64,000 nt of DNA, from the NCBI RefSeq assembly GCF_007846085.1, contig NZ_VOEJ01000001.1:124001-188000 (forward strand). Reading direction: 5' to 3'. The DNA comes from Mucilaginibacter pallidiroseus (lineage in GTDB: Bacteria > Bacteroidota > Bacteroidia > Sphingobacteriales > Sphingobacteriaceae). Below, one piece after another: positions 26,201 to 35,462 of the stretch. The notes under the pieces were generated by a model. It worked only from the letters and a program-made list of their open reading frames with translations. It did no database searches and had not been told where the DNA came from. The position numbers and the translations under genes were made by a program. Within the stretch, counting starts at the first letter, position 1. Each line of letters begins with the position of its first letter.

Positions 26201-28848
26201 ATGTCAAACACATGGTTTTTATCTGTAACCAACATACCCGAAAGGCTGCTGCCTTCAGGTGCTTTAATACCCACATAGCCGCTGTAAACGTTATAAGGCA
26301 TGCTGTTTTGATACAGGCTAAAACTGCCACCCGGCTCAAATACTTTTACTACAAAGTTGGCACGTAGCTGGCCCGGTGCCTGTTTCTCAACGTTAATGTC
26401 GGTATTTACAGCTGCCGTACCGTTCTCATTTAGCTGCCCATCAAAAATGGTTTGGGTTTGTGTATTGAAGGCAAGGGTGGGGTCATCAAAAATGTAGCCG
26501 TCAAAATTTTTGAATTTGGTTGTTTGCGATGACAGGAAAGCATCAACCTTGGCTTTTAAATTTTGAGCGGCACCACCAAACAGCCATTGTGCGCTAAGGC
26601 TGCCGTTTATACCACTACCTTTGGTTAATTCATTGGCTCCGCCAAAATCAAGTTTTAGCTTGAGGCGGTTTGGCATAATGGTTTCAATCTTTATTTTCTT
26701 TTCGAAAACAGCACCACCTACTTTAACTTTTGCGTTCCAGTTGCCTGTTGGTGATGAAGTTTCTGTAGCTGTATGGAAGCTGTAAAAACCGCCGACAGAC
26801 GATGTGCGGGTAATGCGCCTGTATAGTTGCCCGTTAGGGTTATACAATTCAAACTCTACGGGATGGTCGGCTGGTAGGGTTTTTAATTTGTCTTCAAGGA
26901 TAAACGTGGTAAATATCGAATCGCCCGGGCGCCACACACCACGATCGGCATATATAAATCCCTTTAGGCCATTTTGCACCTGCTCGCCGCCTACATTAAA
27001 GCGCGACAACGGAAGCGAGCTGCCATCATCTAATTTAAGATAACCGCGCTGGTTGCCTTTCTTGGCCACAAGCAGATAGGGTTTGCGTTTAAGATCGAAA
27101 CGTGCCATACCTTCGGCATCGGATGTAGCTTTGTGGATTACCTGCTTTTGATAATCGAGCAGTTCAAGCTCAACACCGTCCATTGGTTGGGCACTCAAAA
27201 TATCAGTAACGGCAACCAGCATGCTATTGTCATTACCTCGTTTGGTTATCAAACCAATGTTCGAGGCAATAATGTTGCGCATTGCCCAGCGGTTTTTTGT
27301 AAAGTATGATGCGCTGCACGGTTCTTCACGATCGGCCCAGCGGTAGTCTTCAGGGTAAAAGTTATCGTAACGCGCCCAAAACTCATCATCTTCATCGCTA
27401 ATCTTGCTTACGTTATCGCCGTTGTACTCATTCTCGTAGTAATCATCATCGTCACCTGTTTTGGTAGGTTTACCAAGGCTGCAGTTGTACAATGAGTATT
27501 CCTTACGGAAGCCGATCACTACCCGATAAATGGCCCCAGGCTCGGCCCGAAGTAACTGGTCAACATCAAGCATGAAACGGTTTTTCTTACTTAGGTTGAT
27601 GCTTTTGTCATCATCAAGCCTGATGGTTTTTTGTACGACCGGCTTGCCCACATGTCGCAGCTCAAAACCACCGTCGAAGCCATTATTTTGGAAATATTGC
27701 GGCACATTGTTTTCGTAAACTTTAATGATGCTAACATCAACGGCGTTCAAGTTTACGGCCTCAAACGGCATAAGCAGTTTGCCCGAATCAGGCAATATTA
27801 CACCTTTACCCGGTATGGTAACCGATGGTAGCCTGTTTTCAAAAAATACGTTTGCGGAGTAGCCTTGCTTTAGCTTTTTATGGAAGATATTTTCTACACC
27901 TTCATTAACCGTTATGCTAAAGTTGCCTTGCAACCGTTCAGGAGCATAAACTTTTACAACGCTGCCGTCAATGGTATATGCCGGGTCGGCAGTGTTGCCA
28001 ATAGTGATTAAACCACTAAGCTCCTGGCCAACCATAATCGGGTCCGAAAAATATACCGCAACATACTGGTCGTTCTCCTGAATAGCCTTTATGTCAAGCA
28101 CCTTAAAGTCGCCGATAGACGGGATATCAAATTCCTGGCTGCCGGTTTTACTTATGCCAAGGTTGCTGCCGTCCCAATTTACTTTAAGCTTGTTTGATGT
28201 ATTGTTTTTTACCAACCCGTTAATGGTAAATTGGTGTATTTTGCCCATCGGGTTATGCTGCCAGGTTATGGTAGTTGCAGTAGGATAGGTGGTGTTTAAT
28301 ATCTTTTCGATAGCAGCATTGTCCTCAACATCGGCAGTTTGCAGTATACCGGTAAGCTTCATTTTGTCTGATGCAGTTGGGCTGCTTGTTTGCAGGCCAC
28401 CAAACGTTACCGTAAAATCGGGCTTAACGGTTTGCAGTTCGAACTTGAAGTGTTCATACTCACCGGCCACCTTTACAATTTTACCAAGGTTGAAGTCGAC
28501 GCTATATTTTTTATCGCGCTCGAGTTTCTCATCAGGCCTGAATTCAATCGTACGCTCATCTACCCAGTATGCTTTACCGTCGACACCGGGAGATAAGTCG
28601 AAAGCATTTTTGATTTCCTCGTTTTGGCCATGTGCCAGTTGCACTTCTCCGGCCAGTTTTATACGGATATTGCTTTGCCTGGAAACCACACCGGTGGTGT
28701 ATGATTCGATATATTGGCTAAATGCCGGATCGACCGTTTTCTTGTGATTACTACGACCGAAATAGATAACAAGAGCAATAAGTATAAGTGCTGTAGATGT
28801 GATTATTTGCCCTCTCCGGGATGTGAGCAGGGTAAAAAGGTATTTCAT
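23251..28848 (-). CDS. Bacterial alpha-2-macroglobulin-like protein
   Basis: This 1865-aa protein has an N-terminal membrane anchor/signal (about 15-33). A series of beta-sandwich MG domains follows, including the MG2-like RGVWRPGDSIFTTFILEDK and the A2M family core SVKAMVIAGGNGAYGQAEKAV. The thioester motif GCVEQ is near residue 1410. The terpenoid-cyclase-like helical domain comes next (GGGLSYWPGSADADEWGTNYAGHFL). Periplasmic A2Ms trap attacking proteases through the Cys-Gln thioester. E. coli-type A2Ms pair with penicillin-binding protein 1C, but no pbpC is adjacent here. It appears to be monocistronic. Confidence 0.92.
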   Translation of the reverse strand: MKYLFTLLTSRRGQIITSTALILIALVIYFGRSNHKKTVDPAFSQYIESYTTGVVSRQSNIRIKLAGEVQLAHGQNEEIKNAFDLSPGVDGKAYWVDERTIEFRPDEKLERDKKYSVDFNLGKIVKVAGEYEHFKFELQTVKPDFTVTFGGLQTSSPTASDKMKLTGILQTADVEDNAAIEKILNTTYPTATTITWQHNPMGKIHQFTINGLVKNNTSNKLKVNWDGSNLGISKTGSQEFDIPSIGDFKVLDIKAIQENDQYVAVYFSDPIMVGQELSGLITIGNTADPAYTIDGSVVKVYAPERLQGNFSITVNEGVENIFHKKLKQGYSANVFFENRLPSVTIPGKGVILPDSGKLLMPFEAVNLNAVDVSIIKVYENNVPQYFQNNGFDGGFELRHVGKPVVQKTIRLDDDKSINLSKKNRFMLDVDQLLRAEPGAIYRVVIGFRKEYSLYNCSLGKPTKTGDDDDYYENEYNGDNVSKISDEDDEFWARYDNFYPEDYRWADREEPCSASYFTKNRWAMRNIIASNIGLITKRGNDNSMLVAVTDILSAQPMDGVELELLDYQKQVIHKATSDAEGMARFDLKRKPYLLVAKKGNQRGYLKLDDGSSLPLSRFNVGGEQVQNGLKGFIYADRGVWRPGDSIFTTFILEDKLKTLPADHPVEFELYNPNGQLYRRITRTSSVGGFYSFHTATETSSPTGNWNAKVKVGGAVFEKKIKIETIMPNRLKLKLDFGGANELTKGSGINGSLSAQWLFGGAAQNLKAKVDAFLSSQTTKFKNFDGYIFDDPTLAFNTQTQTIFDGQLNENGTAAVNTDINVEKQAPGQLRANFVVKVFEPGGSFSLYQNSMPYNVYSGYVGIKAPEGSSLSGMLVTDKNHVFDIADVDVKGNTIAGSRSVEVELYKIQWRWWWDETGNELSNFTQDRYNKLIKTETVQLNNGRGKWNMKINQADWGRYLVRIKDLQTGHSTGKIIYVDWPNWSERLQQTDPTEAAMLSFTADKTNYKVGEEATLTIPTGGDGRALISFENGSKVLKTVWIDTKKGQTRYTFKVDENMAPNVFVNVTLLQRHAQTVNDLPIRMYGAIPLTIDNPETILKPVISMPDKIRPETASAITVSEASGKPMTYTIAIVDEGLLDITNYKTPDPHDAFYAREALGVKTWDLFDYVIGAFGSGLERILSIGGDGTNGIKKNVSVNRFKPVVKFMGPFTLGSGEKQTTRFTLPQYVGSVKAMVIAGGNGAYGQAEKAVAVKKPLMILATLPRVLGPSEKVQLPVTVFAMESNIKTVNVQVQSNAFSNLAGNNTKTVSFAKTGDQLVTFDLNVKDFVGVGKVHIVAKAGAETAAFDVELNVRNPNPPVTRISEFELKPGASAGSIFKAIGINGTNKATLEIASIPPMNLSKRLDYLITYPHGCVEQVTSAAFPQLYLEQLIDLSPRQKAETERNVKATINRLNGFRAPGGGLSYWPGSADADEWGTNYAGHFLVAAQAKGYLLPSGMIDDWKRYQKQKAVNWSPDPRTNIVGYYYYTDLVQAYRLYLLALAGAPELGAMNRLREYQYLSIQARWRLAAAYKLAGQSEVGVRMIAGLPLNIKPYNSMYGTYGSDLRDEAMILETLTLLGQQQRASGLVKTVAAKLSIDSWYSTQTTAYALTAIAQYCGVNKNGVKLAFTYDIGKGKNAVNATNYLWQQGLPINGKVNVTNNGNNRLYMRLIQQGQPSSDQDVLTNINPDVMDLRVAYFTLGGKVIDPTSLKQGTDFVAQVTIKNPGKRGRYDNLALTQIFPSGWEILNSRMLDNDEAFKSSPSDYRDYRDDRVNTYFSLPEGKEVTYYVILNAAYAGRYYLPAVYCEAMYNHDINALVKGQWVDVIK

Positions 28849-28945
28849 GGCAGGTTGATTTGTGCTTTGAATTTAATACTTTATATCCAATCACGAAATA
28901 ATTTAATTAGGCGGGCCTATTTTAAGCGAGGGGTAAATTTGCAAT

Positions 28946-28976
28946 AAAAAAGCGGCTACATGTAGTGTAGCCGCTT
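28946..28976 (-). terminator. Terminator at the end of the exopolysaccharide/NRPS operon
   Basis: On the minus strand AAGCGGCTACA pairs with TGTAGCCGCTT around a 5-nt loop and is followed by a T-rich run. It lies 20 nt after the NRPS stop. Confidence 0.8.
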
Positions 28977-28996
28977 CTATCGTAATTCTCTTGCGT

Positions 28997-31621
28997 CTAT
29001 TTAGCCGCCTCATCAAGGCATGCTTGTAACACCCTGCCAAACTGCTTATCGTTAGGCGGGGCAAAAATTGTATTGTGTTCGCCGGGTATATCATGTACAC
29101 GCACGCCCTTGAGCGCATATGGCCGCCAGCCCAGGTATTTAAAATCGTCCATGTAAAAAGTTTTCTTTTTGGCACGGAACAACTCGATGGCAATATCAAC
29201 AGGCACCAACTCATAATTGCGTTGTGCCGCAAGGCTGCGTTCATGTATCTCGTTACTGTATGCTGAGTAGCCTTGTTTCTTTTCGACAGGTATTGCCTTT
29301 TGACCAATTTTTGCAATGCGCTTGCGCAACTCACGCAGTTTATACTCTATTGCCCTTTTAGGATCCTGAAGCATCAATATCGGTGTATAGGCAATTTGCT
29401 TGATCAGTAGCCAGACTTTATCAAACGCCTTTTTCGCCTTCGAATCAAATTTTTGTGTTTGCTCGGCATAGGTATCAAACATAGCCAGCATTTTAACATC
29501 CTTGCCCATAGCCAGCATTTGTTTAGCCATTTCATAAGCAATGATGCCGCCTAACGAATAACCAGCCAACGCGTAGGGGCCAACAGGATCATGGTTTATA
29601 ATTTCTTCGACGTAGTTGGCTGCAATTTCTTCCATTACATCCAAAGGTTCATCAATACCATTTATACCTTTTGCCTGCAAACCGTAAACCGGTTGTTCAT
29701 CATCCATATTCATGGCAAGTGCGTTAAACAATAGAACGTTTAGGCCTGCTCCATGCACAATGTATAATGGCATTTTGCTGCCTTGCGGTTTAATAGGCAC
29801 TAATGAGTCCCATGAAATGGCTTCATCACCCAGGTCAAGCCTTGCGGCCAGTTGCTCAACTGTCGAGTGCTCAAACAAAGTTGCCAACGGTAGGCGCACG
29901 CCTGTTTCCTGCTCAATGCGGGCCATTATCTTAACTGCTACCAAGGAGCGGCCGCCAAGTTTAAAGAAGTTATCGTTTTTGCTGATGTTTTGCAGCCCCA
30001 TCATTTCCTGCCAGATGGATGCAACCAGTTTTTCATTTTCAGTAACAGGTGCTACAAACTCGCCCGAGCGGTTAATGTGACTGTAATCCGGCTTGGGTAA
30101 AGCTTTACGATCGATTTTACCATTAGGGGTAGAAGGTATGATATCCAGCAAAACGTAATCATCCGGCACCATGTACTCCGGTAACACCGCCAATAAAGCT
30201 TTTTCCCAGGTACTGATCTGTTCAACATCGGCCATGCCTGTTTTGCCAGACTTGAGTAGCAGGTAGGCAACTAGTCGTGGTATGCCCGGGGTATCTTCGC
30301 GGGCAATAACAACAGCCTCTTTTATGTCGTCCTGTTTGCCGAGGTTAAATTCAATTTCGCCAAGCTCAATGCGGTAGCCACGTACTTTTACCTGGTGATC
30401 TATCCTTCCAAGGTAAACAATGTCACCATCAGGCTTTAATTTGGCCAAGTCACCGGTTTTGTATATACGGTCGTCCGGGTTATCATTTAAAGGATTTTTG
30501 ATAAATCGCTCATCTGTTAACTCGGGCCGGTTAAGGTAACCCCATGACAGCCCCACGCCGCCTATAAACAGCTCACCAATTTCGCCATTGGTGAGGTTGT
30601 TCATCTGCTCGTCAAGAATATATACCTGCGTATTGGCTACCGGCCAGCCTATGGTTATATCCTCTTCGGATGTGATGTGTTTGATGATGGAGTAAATGGT
30701 AGTCTCGGTAGGGCCATACATGTTCCAAACCTCTTTCGATAGCGGTATAAGCCTTGCTGCCAAATCCTTTGCCATCGCTTCGCCACCGCAGAACACCTTG
30801 ATTGGAAGGTACTCATTCCAGCCTACCTCAAGCATCATTCGCCAGGTATATGGCGTTGCCTGCAGTATGCTTATACCCTGCGTGCGCACAATATCGAGCA
30901 GTGCGCGGCCGTCTTTAGCGGTTAGTGCATCGGCAAGTACAATTTCTGCGCCGCAGCTAAGCGGCAGGTAAATGTCCACACCTGCAATATCAAATGATAT
31001 GGTAGCCACGGCCAGCATTTTATCTGCGTTGGTAATGCCCGGCTTGTTCTGCAGGCTTAGCATCAGGTTTACCAGGCTGTGATGCGCAATTTGCACCCCT
31101 TTTGGTTTGCCGGTGCTGCCCGATGTATATAATACGTAAGCCAAATCATCGCCTTTTACATCAATGCCCGGCTCTTCGGTGCTGTAGCCTGCAGATTGTG
31201 CAAGCACGTCCTCCACGATAAGTTCGATGGTATTGCCTGCATAGTGGCCCTTATATTTTTGTTGGGTAAGCAACACTTTGGCACCTGAGTCTTCAAGCAT
31301 AAATTCCACACGATCCTTAGGGTATTCAGGATCAAGCGGCACATAAGCTGCCCCCGATTTTTGTATTGCCAGCAGTGAGATGATCATTTCGGGCGTACGA
31401 TCAAGCGCAAGACCAACAATTTCACCGGTTTTAATACCTTGTTCAAGCAACACTTTGGCAATACGGTTAGCAGTATTGTTTACTTCGTTATAGCTTAACC
31501 TGCGGTGCTGAAAGCTTATAGCAGTTTTATCGGGATATTGTTGTACGCTTTCCGTAAACAGTGCGTACAAAGGCTTTTCCTTCGGGTAATCTGCTGCTGT
31601 GTTATTTAAAGTTACATCCAT
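28997..31621 (-). CDS. NRPS-like enzyme: adenylation - carrier - thioesterase
   Basis: This 874-aa protein has no condensation domain. The adenylation domain (about 18-510) has A3 LYTSGSTGKPKG, MYGPTETT, the YKTGDLA motif and A10 PNGKIDRKALP (Lys502). The carrier domain (about 525-600) has the phosphopantetheine Ser559 in LGGRSL. The type I thioesterase (about 615-870) has GYSLGG (Ser689), Asp716 and His849. By eye, the specificity pocket reads D211, I212, V215, Q254, F277, G279, M301, I309, Y310, K502. The Asp suggests an alpha-amino acid. It ends an exopolysaccharide operon, 63 nt after a glycosyltransferase. It may make an amino-acyl decoration or a small dimeric product. No product is known. 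Confidence 0.9.
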   Translation of the reverse strand: MDVTLNNTAADYPKEKPLYALFTESVQQYPDKTAISFQHRRLSYNEVNNTANRIAKVLLEQGIKTGEIVGLALDRTPEMIISLLAIQKSGAAYVPLDPEYPKDRVEFMLEDSGAKVLLTQQKYKGHYAGNTIELIVEDVLAQSAGYSTEEPGIDVKGDDLAYVLYTSGSTGKPKGVQIAHHSLVNLMLSLQNKPGITNADKMLAVATISFDIAGVDIYLPLSCGAEIVLADALTAKDGRALLDIVRTQGISILQATPYTWRMMLEVGWNEYLPIKVFCGGEAMAKDLAARLIPLSKEVWNMYGPTETTIYSIIKHITSEEDITIGWPVANTQVYILDEQMNNLTNGEIGELFIGGVGLSWGYLNRPELTDERFIKNPLNDNPDDRIYKTGDLAKLKPDGDIVYLGRIDHQVKVRGYRIELGEIEFNLGKQDDIKEAVVIAREDTPGIPRLVAYLLLKSGKTGMADVEQISTWEKALLAVLPEYMVPDDYVLLDIIPSTPNGKIDRKALPKPDYSHINRSGEFVAPVTENEKLVASIWQEMMGLQNISKNDNFFKLGGRSLVAVKIMARIEQETGVRLPLATLFEHSTVEQLAARLDLGDEAISWDSLVPIKPQGSKMPLYIVHGAGLNVLLFNALAMNMDDEQPVYGLQAKGINGIDEPLDVMEEIAANYVEEIINHDPVGPYALAGYSLGGIIAYEMAKQMLAMGKDVKMLAMFDTYAEQTQKFDSKAKKAFDKVWLLIKQIAYTPILMLQDPKRAIEYKLRELRKRIAKIGQKAIPVEKKQGYSAYSNEIHERSLAAQRNYELVPVDIAIELFRAKKKTFYMDDFKYLGWRPYALKGVRVHDIPGEHNTIFAPPNDKQFGRVLQACLDEAAK

Positions 31622-31684
31622 TATTTAATAACCCTTAACCGTTGTTTATTAGTAGTGACTTTGATTGTATGTGTATACCCCGTG

Positions 31685-32872
31685 TTAGTGCGAACTTGTA
31701 TTATGTGGCGTATGAATGAATTTTTTGTTAGCTCCCTTTAGCTTGAACAATAGCGCCAGCATAGTAAAAAATATCATCGGGATACGCATAACTGCACCTA
31801 ACAGCTTTTTGTTGAAAAACTGTGGCGGTACCGCTACAAGGATGCCTACGTAGCATAATATAGTTGCCAAAGCCCATGCCTGCCATGACGGGCCTATGCC
31901 CGGCGTTAATAACGAAACAATCAACATAAGTGGCATAAGGCCGAGCATTAAAATACGCGGCAATATTGCAGTTTGATAAATTTCGTTAAAGTAATCGAAA
32001 TTGCCATTCTTGAAAAGTTCTTTAAAACCGGTGCTGCCGTAAGTTTTGAGCAAATTAAACTGAGCCGATAACCATCTGCGGCGCTGTTTTTTAAACACTT
32101 CGGGATTGCTAACTTTTTCGTCGTAAATAAGTGCTGCATCTGCATAGGCAACATGAATTTTCTGACGGGTAAGCACCAGGCCCATTTCCTTATCAAAGCC
32201 ACCAACAGCATCAATTTGAGCCATGGTGTCTTTAAATAGTTTATACTCGAGTACCATGCCTGAGCCAATAATTGCCGCCGACAAGTTAAAAACCTGCTGT
32301 GCCTTGCGGAAAATGTGATTATTCACTTCTTCGCTTATTGCATCCAGTATGGCAACTGGTGTTTCTGTATTTTTGGCTACGCGATGGCCCTGTATAGCCC
32401 GGTTACCATCATGCAGGTAATCGTTTATATGGCGCAGGTAATCGGGTGCTGCAATGTTGTCAATGTCAAACACAACGGCTGCCTCAAAATCCTCAATGGT
32501 GGCAGCAATGCCTTTATGCAAAGCTTTTGATTTTGTACTATTTTCAAACGATACTTCAACTACCTGCAATGGCATTTGCTTTAGTTGCGCAATGGTTTCG
32601 GGCTGCATCGAATCAGCAATTACACAAACATGAAACTTATCTTGCGGGTAATCAATTTTTAAGGCTTCCGCAGCCGAGTTTAGTATGATTGCATCTTCTT
32701 TGTAAGCGCAGATGTAAATTATAAACTTACTGTAAGCCTTGGCAACCGCCGGCGGCCGCTGATAGATAAGCCTGCCCATTACCGAAAATATAAACAGGTA
32801 CATGCTATATATACCCAGGTAAATAAATATAATGGTAAAAGCTATTGAGAAAATAAGGCGGATAATTTCCAT
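31685..32872 (-). CDS. Membrane glycosyltransferase, family 2
   Basis: This 395-aa processive-type GT-A glycosyltransferase has an N-terminal membrane helix (about 7-30), a catalytic domain with FDIDN (DxD), and the QRRRW motif near residue 266. Several C-terminal membrane helices follow (about 310-380). This arrangement is shared with cellulose/hyaluronan-synthase-like enzymes. Donor and acceptor are unknown. It belongs to the exopolysaccharide operon and lies 11 nt after the GT4-type gene. Confidence 0.87.
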   Translation of the reverse strand: MEIIRLIFSIAFTIIFIYLGIYSMYLFIFSVMGRLIYQRPPAVAKAYSKFIIYICAYKEDAIILNSAAEALKIDYPQDKFHVCVIADSMQPETIAQLKQMPLQVVEVSFENSTKSKALHKGIAATIEDFEAAVVFDIDNIAAPDYLRHINDYLHDGNRAIQGHRVAKNTETPVAILDAISEEVNNHIFRKAQQVFNLSAAIIGSGMVLEYKLFKDTMAQIDAVGGFDKEMGLVLTRQKIHVAYADAALIYDEKVSNPEVFKKQRRRWLSAQFNLLKTYGSTGFKELFKNGNFDYFNEIYQTAILPRILMLGLMPLMLIVSLLTPGIGPSWQAWALATILCYVGILVAVPPQFFNKKLLGAVMRIPMIFFTMLALLFKLKGANKKFIHTPHNTSSH

Positions 32873-32883
32873 TGGCGTTGCCG

Positions 32884-34101
32884 TTAATTTAAATTGAAAC
32901 CCTTGGCTTTTAAACCTCGGGCTAATATGTCTTTAATATCGTTAATTCTGTGTTCCCAAGTATTATCGGCGGCAATATTTATTCTTTGTTGCTGCTTTTG
33001 GGGTGTATCATTAAGTGCTATGCTTATCGCTTCAGAAAACTCCTCAGCAGTTGAACAGTAGGGGACGGTATCATGCGTAAAATTAGCCAGATCCTCATTA
33101 AAATTGGTAGTTACAACAGGTTTACCTGCGCCCATGTACTCAAATAGTTTAAGTGGAAAAATATTAGCACTCACCTCATCCTTTTTAAACGGTATAATGC
33201 CAACATCAAAGCCCTTTAATACAGCGGGCATTCGGCTGTAGGGGATAGGGCCTGTTAGGTGCAAATTGGTTGCTGTGAAGTCTCCGTCCTTAATATAATC
33301 ACTATCAACAGGGCCCACAAAAACAAAGCTTTTCTCGGGGTTTAATTCAATTACCTTTTTCATCAAATTATAATCAATGCGGCGCTCAATGGCGCCCAGG
33401 TAACCGATGACAGGCTTTTTAATGTTAGCTAATAACGGGTGTAAAGGCAATTGAGGACCGAGCGCTTTTTGGCTGTGCAATAGGTTGGCTGCATTTGGTA
33501 CAAAGTGAACGCTTTTGTTAAGCTTTGCCTTTTGCCTCTGCAGCTCACGACTGGTGCATATAACCATGTCAACGCTTTCAATTAATTGCTGCTCATTTTT
33601 TACGCCATGTTTTAGCTGATATCCTTCAATTATAGGGTCTACGCAATGGTAAACCGTTAGTGCTGCATCAAGCTTTTTATGCAACGCAGGGTATGAAAAG
33701 TTGTATGAGTTAATATAGATGTACTTGATAATGCCCAATTGGTTGAATACTTTTTTTAGCCTTGATAACACAAGCCATTCATTAAATTTCACCGCCATGC
33801 GGTAAAGGCCACCCTCGGGCAGCATATTTATTGATGGGACCGGCGGGCAAATAATAATCTTAAGATTTGGTAGGTCCGCCTGTATGATGCTATTGTTTGG
33901 CGAAAAGAAATGCGGTTTCCGCACGCGGTACGCTTCGGTGTGTTTGAATTTGAAGTAGTCCTTCCAGGTGAAGGGCCTGTCAACAAAGTAAACAAAGTTG
34001 TCTTTTGCAAGTTGCCGCGCTATGGTGTAGGGTGTCGACTCCAGCTTGCCGTCGAACTGCATCTGCGAAAAAATAACTATATGTTGACCGGTTAAACTCA
34101 A
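32884..34101 (-). CDS. Glycosyltransferase, GT4/GT1-like (GT-B fold)
   Basis: This 405-aa soluble glycosyltransferase has no signal peptide. The C-terminal half has KPVIGYLGAIERRIDYNLM and FVFVGPVDSDY. The IIPFKKDEVSANIFPLKLFEYMGAGKPVVTT region is the nucleotide-sugar binding EX7E-type region of GT-B enzymes. It probably adds one sugar to the lipid-linked repeat unit on the cytoplasmic face. Its start overlaps the flippase stop by 4 nt (ATGA-type coupling). Confidence 0.87.
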   Translation of the reverse strand: MSLTGQHIVIFSQMQFDGKLESTPYTIARQLAKDNFVYFVDRPFTWKDYFKFKHTEAYRVRKPHFFSPNNSIIQADLPNLKIIICPPVPSINMLPEGGLYRMAVKFNEWLVLSRLKKVFNQLGIIKYIYINSYNFSYPALHKKLDAALTVYHCVDPIIEGYQLKHGVKNEQQLIESVDMVICTSRELQRQKAKLNKSVHFVPNAANLLHSQKALGPQLPLHPLLANIKKPVIGYLGAIERRIDYNLMKKVIELNPEKSFVFVGPVDSDYIKDGDFTATNLHLTGPIPYSRMPAVLKGFDVGIIPFKKDEVSANIFPLKLFEYMGAGKPVVTTNFNEDLANFTHDTVPYCSTAEEFSEAISIALNDTPQKQQQRINIAADNTWEHRINDIKDILARGLKAKGFNLN

Positions 34102-35438
34102 GCTTCTGTGGTATTGACTTTTTTGTTTAGAAGATTGTGTACAGTGCTTTTAAGCTGAGCATAGCCAATGGTTAAAATATCGCTCATGCTAAAATTCAAA
34201 TATTTTTTGAGCTGCACATATCCAAATATCAAGCCGGTGTAGTAGGTAAATAATGATGCTATGGCGATGCCCCAAAGGCTTTTTGTAAAATAGTAGCCAA
34301 TAAAATCGGCAGCTATGTTTACGGCCAGCATAATAAATACCTTGGCCATATTAAGCTTTGGCTTGTTCATGATATCCAGGGTTATACCAAAAAACCTGTC
34401 AATAGGCATAATGATCACGTAGCACAAAAACAGCCTGAAAATATTGTTGGCATCGGTGCCCGAATATTTATCGCCAAACAGGATGTGGATGCCAACGCCA
34501 ACCAATAGGAAGGCCAGCACCGCAAGTATCAGGATCAAAACGGTTAATAATCCGGCATAGCGCTTCATCACTTCGGCCACGGCCTTATCATCGTTTCGTT
34601 GCTTCGCGGCAGAAAGCTCGGGTAGCGCCGTAGAAACGAAGCTCCGCATAGGGATTTCAAAAATTTCGAGCAAGCGTTGGGGAATAAAATATACGCCCAG
34701 CATTTTTACCGGGAAAAGCATGCCGATGATAAAAACGTCTGACGATCTTAACAATGTTGCGCCTATTGATGTCCCCACGCTGAACTTGCCAAAATGCACA
34801 AGTTCTTTCATGGCAGATACACTTTTGTGTTTGATGCTGTGCACCTGCGACCAGCCCGCCGCCATACAAATAATGCTTGTAATAATATTGTTTATCAAAT
34901 AACTGATAACGATCGATGTGTAATTAACCCTATGCAAAGCAATAAGCGCAAGCACGAGTATAAAAAAGCCCAACTGATTAACTACCTGCAGCAGAAACAT
35001 CTTATCGAAACGCTCCTGTGCCTGCAAAATCCAAATGGCTACTGCGGATGGGAGGGTGCACAGATAAATGATGCCGAACCACTTAACCGTAAGTTCAAGC
35101 TCGGTACCCGATCCGCGTACGAATAAATAAATTACAAGATCAATTAATGCCAGGCCAACGCTTAGCATGAAACCTACATACCATGCCGAGCCCGCTATAT
35201 TCAAAGCACGATCGGCATCGGCGCCCGAGTAATATTTTACCAAGGATGTTTGCAGGAAACCGGTACGGAAAATATCGGCCATTAAAAAGGTCTGCAGAAA
35301 AAATACGTACCGGCCAAAATCTGCCTGATTTAAGTATCGCCCCATTAGTGCAAGCACCAACATCCCAATAACAGGCATAGCAGCGCTACTGGCCAGGTTA
35401 ATGGTATGCTTGTTAATGATCTTATTTAAAAACGACAT
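34098..35438 (-). CDS. Wzx-type oligosaccharide flippase
   Basis: This 446-aa polytopic membrane protein has about 12 predicted helices and belongs to the MATE/Wzx polysaccharide exporter family. It begins INKHTINLASSAAMPVIGMLVLALMG. It would flip the undecaprenyl-linked repeat unit to the periplasm. Together with the polymerase gene it shows that this is a Wzx/Wzy-dependent pathway. Confidence 0.88.
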   Translation of the reverse strand: MSFLNKIINKHTINLASSAAMPVIGMLVLALMGRYLNQADFGRYVFFLQTFLMADIFRTGFLQTSLVKYYSGADADRALNIAGSAWYVGFMLSVGLALIDLVIYLFVRGSGTELELTVKWFGIIYLCTLPSAVAIWILQAQERFDKMFLLQVVNQLGFFILVLALIALHRVNYTSIVISYLINNIITSIICMAAGWSQVHSIKHKSVSAMKELVHFGKFSVGTSIGATLLRSSDVFIIGMLFPVKMLGVYFIPQRLLEIFEIPMRSFVSTALPELSAAKQRNDDKAVAEVMKRYAGLLTVLILILAVLAFLLVGVGIHILFGDKYSGTDANNIFRLFLCYVIIMPIDRFFGITLDIMNKPKLNMAKVFIMLAVNIAADFIGYYFTKSLWGIAIASLFTYYTGLIFGYVQLKKYLNFSMSDILTIGYAQLKSTVHNLLNKKVNTTEA

Positions 35439-35462
35439 AATGGGGGCGCAAAAATTCGCTGC

